NCBI RefSeq assembly: GCF_008761635.1
Contig: NZ_CP044344.1
Coordinates: 1,302,001 to 1,366,000, forward strand
Direction of reading: 5' to 3'
Length of the DNA stretch: 64,000 bases
From: Nocardioides cynanchi
GTDB lineage: Bacteria > Actinomycetota > Actinomycetes > Propionibacteriales > Nocardioidaceae
How positions within the stretch are numbered: the first letter of the stretch is position 1; each line of letters starts with the position of its first letter. Under the pieces are notes generated by a model. The model had not been told where the DNA came from and did no database searches. It worked only from the letters and a program-made list of their open reading frames with translations. Shown one piece after another: positions 58,706 through 64,000 of this stretch. The translations under genes were made by a program, and so were the position numbers.

Positions 58706-58972
58706 TTAAGTGGCCGACGCGTTCTGGTCGAGAGGCCAGGTCAGGTTCTCATAGTTTGCGTCGTACCAGCGGATGTGGACTCTGGCGTCCACGTCGTCCC
58801 GGCCGAGGTCGCATCGCATGGCCCGGCTCATGGCTGTGTCGACGTCGCGGAGGTGTGCGACGTGGATGCGGATCTCGGGCGCGTCGGCGAGGCGGACCAG
58901 CCAGCAGCCTTCGGTATAGATCGCTGTAGCCGTCACCTGTGTGATCCCTGGCGGCTGCAGCTCGACGGTCAT
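58706..58972 (-). CDS. Small protein, HicB-like fold possible
   Basis: The 88-residue protein begins MTVELQPPGITQVTATAIYT and continues EGCWLVRLADAPEIRIHVAHLRDVDTAMSRAM in part, a beta-strand/helix pattern that resembles HicB-type antitoxin domains. No HicA partner gene is adjacent, and the C-terminal DNA-binding domain of HicB is absent. It may be a solitary antitoxin relative or unrelated. Coding is supported by length and codon bias only. Confidence 0.45.
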   Translation of the reverse strand: MTVELQPPGITQVTATAIYTEGCWLVRLADAPEIRIHVAHLRDVDTAMSRAMRCDLGRDDVDARVHIRWYDANYENLTWPLDQNASAT

Positions 58973-59146
58973 GGCGTCAGGCTAAAGGTTGGCGCAGGCC
59001 AGGGAGACACGCCAGTCAGGCTCCGTTCAGGTAGGCGCCAGCTGCACAGTCGACATCGCCGAATGTGCACGACCCGCTCAGTGGGCGACGTGCAAGCCGA
59101 GTGTTGCAGCCGACCTCGAAGAACGAATCGATGGCGGCTTGGACCG

Positions 59147-59344
59147 CTAATTCAAACCGGCGTCGGTTCCCCGCACCCTTCGGTGGCAGGTACCCCGAGC
59201 CCTGAAGTCAGAGTTGTCCAACTCACGCCGAATGAGTACCCGCTCGACGAACTCTTGCTCGTCCGCGACCTCGATGATCACTTCCATGGGAACCCTGTAC
59301 CGCCGCGCCATCAAGCGAAGGTACAGCCAACCGTTCATCGGCAT
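59147..59344 (-). CDS. Hypothetical small protein
   Basis: The 65-residue frame from ATG 59344 (MPMNGWLYLRLMARRYRVPM then EVIIEVADEQEFVERVLIRR) has a helix/strand pattern and no recognised family. The longer frame upstream overlaps the secreted-protein gene's start on the other strand. It is weakly supported. Confidence 0.3.
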   Translation of the reverse strand: MPMNGWLYLRLMARRYRVPMEVIIEVADEQEFVERVLIRRELDNSDFRARGTCHRRVRGTDAGLN

Positions 59345-59430
59345 GCGCGCTCTCGGACAGCGGCATGTGCTAATCGTCGACTCATGAACGCCACCTATGG
59401 TCGGCGTCAGCCAATCCCAAGGAGATCTAC

Positions 59431-60204
59431 ATGGCTCGTCTGCGAACAAGCTTCCGACCTGGAATCGCCCTGACGGGTCTCGCCCTGACGGGGCTGCTTG
59501 CTGGGGTCGGCGCGGCCACTCTCGCACCCGCTTCGGAGGGCGCTACAGGCCGGACGCTGATCCGCCACCCCCACCCTTCGCCATCCCACTTCACTCGCGG
59601 CGTCATCAACAACGAGTGGTTCCCACTCAAGGCCGGAACCCGCTACGTCTATCGCGGCGTCAGCGGACACGCAACCGTCCGCGACGTGATGGAGGCGACC
59701 TACCGGACCAAGGTCATCGAGGGGGTGACCTGCCGCGTCGTCCTCGACCGCGGTTACGCGCATGGACGGCTCACCGAGCGCACCTTCGACTGGTACGCCC
59801 AAACCAAGGCCGGCGTGGTCTGGTACTTCGGGGAGAACACCACGACCTTCGACAAGTCCGGACACCCAACCGGCCATGAAGGTTCGTTCCAATCTGGTGT
59901 CAACGGCGCGCAGGCCGGGATCTTCATGACCCCGCACCCTCATATGGGTCCCGTGTACGCGCAGGAGAACTTGCCTGGAGTCGCTGAAGACAGGTTCACC
60001 GTCTTTCGTCACGGCGGGCAGGTGTCGGTACCGCTTCTGACCTCCCGGAGTGCCCTTGTCACCAAGGAGTTCAGTCCCATCGAGCCCGGAGTCATCGAGC
60101 ACAAGTTCTACGTGCGCAATGTCGGCGACGTATACGACGTCACCGTGCACGGTGGGCACGAAGATGCCCGACTCGTCGCGGTGACCCACTTCCCGCACCC
60201 CTGA
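59431..60204 (+). CDS. Secreted protein of unknown function
   Basis: The 257-residue protein has a signal peptide (GIALTGLALTGLLAGVGAAT in part) and a mature domain with INNEWFPLKAGTRYVYRGV, GVTCRVVLDRGYAHGRLTERTFDWYAQ and GVVWYFGENTTTFDKSG. It ends with VIEHKFYVRNVGDVYDVTV. These motifs recur in actinobacterial secreted proteins of unknown function; many lie near phosphatase or lipoprotein genes. A strong ribosome-binding site, AAGGAGATC, precedes the ATG by about 4 nt. The gene is monocistronic. Confidence 0.8.
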   Translation: MARLRTSFRPGIALTGLALTGLLAGVGAATLAPASEGATGRTLIRHPHPSPSHFTRGVINNEWFPLKAGTRYVYRGVSGHATVRDVMEATYRTKVIEGVTCRVVLDRGYAHGRLTERTFDWYAQTKAGVVWYFGENTTTFDKSGHPTGHEGSFQSGVNGAQAGIFMTPHPHMGPVYAQENLPGVAEDRFTVFRHGGQVSVPLLTSRSALVTKEFSPIEPGVIEHKFYVRNVGDVYDVTVHGGHEDARLVAVTHFPHP

Positions 60205-60293
60205 CGGAGCCTCAAGCTCCCTGATCGGTGTCGGTTTCAAGCTTCATGTGACGGGACGAGGTCTGTCGTGGCCGGCCCGTTGATGGCGGATTC

Positions 60294-60752
60294 CTACTCG
60301 TGAGTCTTGTAGCCGTGTCGGATGGTCACGACCGGGATCTTGAAGTGCGCCAGCCGGTGCTCGAGGTCCTGGTGGAGCCAGGATGAGAGGTGGTGTGGGG
60401 GGACGTCGAGGATGATCTCGTCCACCGGCTCGGCGAACAGCGCCTCCTCGATGGCGTCCATCGGATCGTGACGCACCGATACCGACGCGATCACTGGCGC
60501 GCCCGCGGCGAGCTCGAGCTGGGGCAGCGCGGAGCGGAGGGTGACCTCGGCCGCGGCCGCCTTGTCGTGGCGCTCGGGGTGCAGCGGGTGAAGTTCGGCG
60601 CGGGCCGGGTTCAAGACGATCAGCCGGAACTGTGCGTCACCGGTCTCGGCGCGGTGCCGGATGGCGTCGCGTAGAGACTTGGTGGGCTCAACGGCATCGG
60701 TGACGACCAAGACCCGGTGTGAGTTCGGTGTCGGGGTGGGCGTTTCAGACAT
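60294..60752 (-). CDS. Universal stress protein-like protein
   Basis: The 152-residue protein has a USP-type alpha/beta pattern: HRVLVVTDAVEPTKSLRDAI, FRLIVLNPARAELHP, VIASVSVRHDPMDAIEEAL, VDEIILDVPPHHLSSWL and HFKIPVVTIRHGY. The ATP-binding G-2x-G-9x-G motif of true USPs is not seen, so it may be a non-nucleotide-binding relative. It sits 9 bp downstream of the DUF347 membrane protein and is probably in the same operon. Confidence 0.68.
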   Translation of the reverse strand: MSETPTPTPNSHRVLVVTDAVEPTKSLRDAIRHRAETGDAQFRLIVLNPARAELHPLHPERHDKAAAAEVTLRSALPQLELAAGAPVIASVSVRHDPMDAIEEALFAEPVDEIILDVPPHHLSSWLHQDLEHRLAHFKIPVVTIRHGYKTHE

Positions 60753-60761
60753 CTGGGTCTC

Positions 60762-61583
60762 CTAGACCTGATCGCTGACGGGGGCCCGCTGCTGGCGGGC
60801 CTCGATGGTCTCGGTGCGGTCCTTGTCGGTCACGGTCAGGTAGATCACCACGGCCAGAATCGTGCCCAGGAAAAGCACGCTGGTGCCCAGGGTCCCCAGG
60901 TTGAGGCCGCCGTCGGCTTTCGGCGAGGCCAGGTAGTCACCGATGTTCGCGCCAAGCGGGCGGGTCAGGATGTAGGCCAGCCAGAAGCACAGCACCGGCC
61001 CCGCGCCGAGCTTCCACGCGACCAGGACGGCCAGGATCAGGCTCAGCGGCAGCAGGACGGACTTGCCCGGAGACCACCCGGTCAGCTCCAACGTCCAGTC
61101 GCCGGCCGCGGTGCCCAGGGCGAAGGTGACCAGGACCGTCAGCCAGTACCACGCCTCACGTGGGGTGGTGATGATGGTGTGGATCGACAGGGTGTGCTCG
61201 CGGGCGTACCAGATCGAGAACACCGCGGCGAGGAGCACCGCGAAAACGGTGGTGCTGATCCACAGCGGCACGCCCTGGCCGTCGGTGAGATTGTCGGTCA
61301 GAAGGGTCCCCACCACACTGATCAGGACGACGCTGAGCCAGTACACACCGGGCACGTAACGGCGCAGCCTGAACTGAGCCACCAGCGCAGCGATCAGGGC
61401 CGCGGAGAACACGAGCGTGGTGTTGGTCAGCCCGAAGCCGAGGGTCTCGTTGATGTAGTCGGCAAAGCTCTCCCCCACCGTGGTGCACAAGATCTTGATG
61501 ATCCAGAAGTAGACCGTCACCTCCGGAACCTTGTTCAACATCACGCGGCCGCGGCTCGTCGTCGCAGTAGTCATGCCTTCCAT
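60762..61583 (-). CDS. COG4705/DUF347-type membrane protein with four internal repeats
   Basis: The 273-residue protein has about eight membrane helices made of four repeats. Each has an aromatic-rich helix ending in T-x-G-x3-(A/T/G)D: YFWIIKILCTTVGESFADYI, VYWLSVVLISVVGTLLTDNL, WYWLTVLVTFALGTAAGDWT and CFWLAYILTRPLGANIGDYL. This is the DUF347 repeat found in COG4705 proteins, whose transported substrate (if any) is unclear; the four Asp residues could line a pore. ATG 61583 is used; 61574 is possible. It shares an operon with the USP-like gene and lies 47 bp downstream of a histidine kinase gene. Confidence 0.78.
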   Translation of the reverse strand: MEGMTTATTSRGRVMLNKVPEVTVYFWIIKILCTTVGESFADYINETLGFGLTNTTLVFSAALIAALVAQFRLRRYVPGVYWLSVVLISVVGTLLTDNLTDGQGVPLWISTTVFAVLLAAVFSIWYAREHTLSIHTIITTPREAWYWLTVLVTFALGTAAGDWTLELTGWSPGKSVLLPLSLILAVLVAWKLGAGPVLCFWLAYILTRPLGANIGDYLASPKADGGLNLGTLGTSVLFLGTILAVVIYLTVTDKDRTETIEARQQRAPVSDQV

Positions 61584-61630
61584 GCTGAGGGACCCCAACT
61601 GCCGCGAACCTGACTGATGGCTCCGTCGCG

Positions 61631-62893
61631 CTACCTCGGAGCGGCTGGCAGCAGGAGGGTGAAGCGAGTTCCCCGGTCGTCCTGGGAAAAGGTGAGTCGG
61701 CCTCTTTGGGACTGGGCCATCGAGCGAGCCATCACGAGGCCGAGGTGCCCCAGCCCGGAGTCGGGCGGCCAGGTCACGGGCCCGTCGCCCTGATCGACGA
61801 CGTCGATCGCGACGGCGTCCGCGGACTCCCGGCCGACCAGGGTGACGGCCCCCGCGCCGTGCCGGAGAGCGTTGTCGAGCAGGACGTGGAGGATCTGACG
61901 TACGGCGACGATGGACGCGAGGGCAGTGGGCGGGTCCTCGACGACGACGCGGAGTGGGCGATCGGCGGCGGCGAAGAGGCCGTGCCACTGTTGGTCGCTC
62001 TCACGCAGGAGCGCCGGGACGTCACACGACTCGGTCCTCCCCTCTGTCTCCCTTGTGATCCTCAGGACGTCGTCCAAGGTTTGCGATAGATGCTCCGAGG
62101 TAGCGAGGGCTTCATGGGCAGCCCGAAGTAGGCCCTCCGCGTCGGAGTCGAGCCCGGCCTCCAGCTCGAGGCGGAGCCGCGTCAGTGGTGTGCGGAGCTG
62201 ATGGGAGGCGCGTGCGGCGAAGGCGCGCTCGCGCTCCACGACGTCCGAGAGTCGGCGTGCGGTGGCCGTCAGGGCGTCAGCCGTGCGGTCGATCTCGGTG
62301 ACTCCGCTGGGCGTGATCCGGACCGTGAAGTCGCCCGCGCCGAGCTGCGCTGCTGCCCCGGCCAAACGGCTCATGGGACGGGCGAGGCGACGGGCCTGCC
62401 ACAACGCGAGCGTGCCGGCTCCCGCGACGGCCAGCAGGGCCAGTGCAGCGAGCACCAGCAGGTCCCTGTTGGCCGATGACTGGACCGTCGAGCGGCTCGA
62501 GGTGGCGCGAACGACGCCGATCACCCGCTCGCCGACGCTGACCGGGACCAGAGCTGCGAGGGTGTCGCTGGTCGTGAGGTGGATGACCCGGCCTGCCAGG
62601 ACGCCGGTCATCTCGTCGGCTGCCAGGCGACTCGGCCCATCGCCGGCGACCTTCCGGCCGTCCGGGGTGTAGGCCGCGATCTCGATGCCGGGGCCGGCCG
62701 CCGGCAGCTCGACCGGGTCGCCGGAGCGGTACGTGGGCGAGACGGTCACCGCGCCTTGGAGGGCGGCACGTTCGAGCTCGCCGCGTTCCTCGGCCACCAC
62801 GTTGCGTTGGATGGCCACGGCAAGAGGTGCGCCGAGCAGGACGACGGCCAGAGCGACGGCGGACAGGGCGACGACCAGGATCCGCCGGAGCAT
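61631..62893 (-). CDS. HAMP-containing sensor histidine kinase
   Basis: The 420-residue kinase has a first membrane helix (ILVVALSAVALAVVLLGAPL), an extracytoplasmic sensor of about 110 residues, a second helix (LLVLAALALLAVAGAGTLAL) and a HAMP region. The H-box is ASHQLRTPLTRLRLELE with the phosphoacceptor His, followed by HATPase boxes VRQILHVLLDNALRHG (N-box) and VVDQGDG, then SGLGHLGLVMARSMAQSQRG and RGTRFTLLLP. A response-regulator gene is expected beside it but none is adjacent on either strand in the window. The next gene upstream is divergent. Confidence 0.88.
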   Translation of the reverse strand: MLRRILVVALSAVALAVVLLGAPLAVAIQRNVVAEERGELERAALQGAVTVSPTYRSGDPVELPAAGPGIEIAAYTPDGRKVAGDGPSRLAADEMTGVLAGRVIHLTTSDTLAALVPVSVGERVIGVVRATSSRSTVQSSANRDLLVLAALALLAVAGAGTLALWQARRLARPMSRLAGAAAQLGAGDFTVRITPSGVTEIDRTADALTATARRLSDVVERERAFAARASHQLRTPLTRLRLELEAGLDSDAEGLLRAAHEALATSEHLSQTLDDVLRITRETEGRTESCDVPALLRESDQQWHGLFAAADRPLRVVVEDPPTALASIVAVRQILHVLLDNALRHGAGAVTLVGRESADAVAIDVVDQGDGPVTWPPDSGLGHLGLVMARSMAQSQRGRLTFSQDDRGTRFTLLLPAAPR

Positions 62894-62994
62894 GGCCCCA
62901 GCCTCTCACCTGGTCGGGCAGGTCGCTCGGATGCTTACCTGATGCTTACCCGTTGCTGGCTGGGCGTTGGCTGCCTGCTTCCTAGCGTGGTCGT

Positions 62995-63657
62995 ATGTCT
63001 TCCAACCTCGCCGTCGGCTTGGTCACCAGCGCCGTCGCGGTCGGTCTGGTCTCCGCCTGCGGCTCCTCGAGCTCGACCACGGCCACCTCCCCGGCCTCCG
63101 GCCCGACCTCGTCCATGTCGAGCGGTGCGCCTCCCCACTCTCCTGGTCCGCGCTCGACAGCACCGTCGACACCGCATGCCACGGAGTTCAGCCCGCCGGG
63201 TGACATCCCCGACTCGGCCGTCTACGTCGACCACGTCGCGCCGGGCTCGCACGTGCACCTGACCGTGCCCGAGGGGTGGGCCCAGGTGACCAAGGGCGGT
63301 GTGACGACGTACACCGACAAGTACAACTCCATCAGCATCCAGGTCCTCCCCCTGGCACACCCGCCCACCCCCTCGAGTGTCCGCGCCCACGAGGTCCCGC
63401 AGCTGAGTCGGACGGTGACCTCGTTCCATCTCCAAGGAATCACGCGAGTCACGCGGCAGCACGGCAGCGCCGTCCACGTCGTCTACGGACTGGACTCAGC
63501 ACCGAACCCGGTCACCAACAAGGTGGTCCGCGACGTCGCCGAGCGATTCGACTTCTGGCACGCCGGCCAGGAAGCAGTGCTCACCCTCACCGGGCCGAGC
63601 AACGCCGACAACGTCGACCCCTGGCAGACCGTCAGCGACTCCCTGCAGTGGAAATGA
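62995..63657 (+). CDS. Putative lipoprotein
   Basis: The 220-residue protein has a signal ending in the lipobox LVSAC (Cys 22), a long Ser/Thr/Pro linker (about residues 23-65) and a globular domain with AVYVDHVAPGSHVHLTVPEGWAQV in outline, YTDKYNSISIQVLPL and WQTVSDSLQWK. I do not recognise a family. The ABC ATPase gene starts 4 nt before its end (ATGA), so it is probably an accessory or substrate-binding lipoprotein of that transporter. Confidence 0.72.
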   Translation: MSSNLAVGLVTSAVAVGLVSACGSSSSTTATSPASGPTSSMSSGAPPHSPGPRSTAPSTPHATEFSPPGDIPDSAVYVDHVAPGSHVHLTVPEGWAQVTKGGVTTYTDKYNSISIQVLPLAHPPTPSSVRAHEVPQLSRTVTSFHLQGITRVTRQHGSAVHVVYGLDSAPNPVTNKVVRDVAERFDFWHAGQEAVLTLTGPSNADNVDPWQTVSDSLQWK

Positions 63658-64000
63658 CCGCGCCACGGGCCGATCCCTGCGCGCTGCGAGCCGACCGGAT
63701 CTACCGGTTCTTCCGCGCGGGCGACGAGGAGACCTTGGCCGTGCAAGGGGTCTCGCTGGAGCTCGCAGCAGGTGAGGTGGTGTGCCTGTCCGGGCCGTCC
63801 GGCTCGGGGAAGTCCACCCTGATGGCCTGCCTCGCCGGTACGGACGAGCCGTCGGGCGGCACCGTCTGGGTGGCCGGTGAGCGTCTCAGCGGCCGCACCG
63901 AGGCCGAGCGCGCTCGGTTGCGCTCGCGGCACATCGGGACCATGAGCCAGTCGGGAAACCTCTTCGCCCACCTGACCATCGGTGGCAACGTCGCGCTGGC
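63654..64000 (+). CDS. ABC transporter ATP-binding protein, LolD/MacB type (3' end outside window)
   Basis: 115 codons are visible. The N-terminal sequence CALRADRIYRFFRAGDEETLAVQGVSL, in outline, precedes Walker A LSGPSGSGKSTLMACLAG and EPSGGTVWVAGERL; the Q-loop is near MSQSGNLFAHLTIGGN. The pattern is the MacB/LolD/FtsE-like group that works with a FtsX-type permease. It is coupled to the lipoprotein gene by an ATGA overlap. The permease is expected beyond the window edge. Confidence 0.85.
   Translation, partial: MTAPRADPCALRADRIYRFFRAGDEETLAVQGVSLELAAGEVVCLSGPSGSGKSTLMACLAGTDEPSGGTVWVAGERLSGRTEAERARLRSRHIGTMSQSGNLFAHLTIGGNVAL

Noticed and set aside
1..64000. tRNA, rRNA or intact insertion sequences
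   Set aside because: Visual scan found no cloverleaf with a GGTTCGA-type T-loop, no rRNA-like stretch and no transposase; a dedicated search (tRNAscan, Infernal, ISfinder) would settle it.

Overview
The window is a 64 kb piece of a high-GC (about 70% by eye) actinobacterial chromosome. Evidence: GTG starts are frequent, many genes have a TANNNT box 6-9 nt before the start codon (leaderless pattern), and actinobacterial signature genes are present (SepH, DUF3071-type; DUF3093, DUF3159, DUF3710, DUF4193, DUF4235, DUF5998, DUF7455). Overall it looks most like Nocardioidaceae; that genus-level guess is inference.

Region 1 (1-24 kb) is core. From memory, the order RNA methyltransferase - KimA-like K+ importer <-> TrkA - TrkA - DUF3159 - OB-fold - DUF3710 - dut - DUF3093 - DUF4193 - suhB parallels Mycobacterium tuberculosis Rv2689c-Rv2701c. 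It is followed by ferrochelatase, an MFS exporter, a sugar/lactone oxidase, SepH, a secreted phosphoesterase, an MFS protein with a cyclic-nucleotide-binding tail divergent from a two-domain fatty acyl reductase, and thymidine kinase. Next comes a tightly coupled operon of two WXG100 proteins, a secreted ADP-ribosyltransferase (ART) toxin and a small second ART-like protein, running into a sulfurtransferase gene. This is the most unusual system in the window.

Region 2 (24-50 kb) is mostly metabolic and envelope: acyltransferase, phosphodiesterase, GNAT/acyl-CoA synthetase fusion, a reductase with a double operator, topoisomerase IV subunits parC and parE facing each other, an LprG-like lipoprotein with a P55-like transporter, carbonic anhydrase and a large LuxR regulator. 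It ends with a second coupled system: GAF-SpoIIE phosphatase, cellulose-synthase-like glycosyltransferase, STAS protein and RsbW-like kinase. This is a partner-switching circuit wrapped around a polysaccharide synthase, with a DosR-like box upstream.

Region 3 (50-61 kb) is accessory. Genes are sparse and more AT-rich, intergenic stretches are long, and seven copies of an undescribed hairpin repeat lie between 50.8 and 57.6 kb. It carries secreted proteins (ScyD-like, a phosphoesterase), an ABC exporter, a Flp-pilin remnant and several unknown small genes. Region 4 (60-64 kb) has a USP-like protein, a DUF347 four-repeat membrane protein, an orphan histidine kinase and the start of a lipoprotein/ABC transporter operon cut by the window edge. 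No rRNA, tRNA, CRISPR array or intact insertion sequence was recognised.
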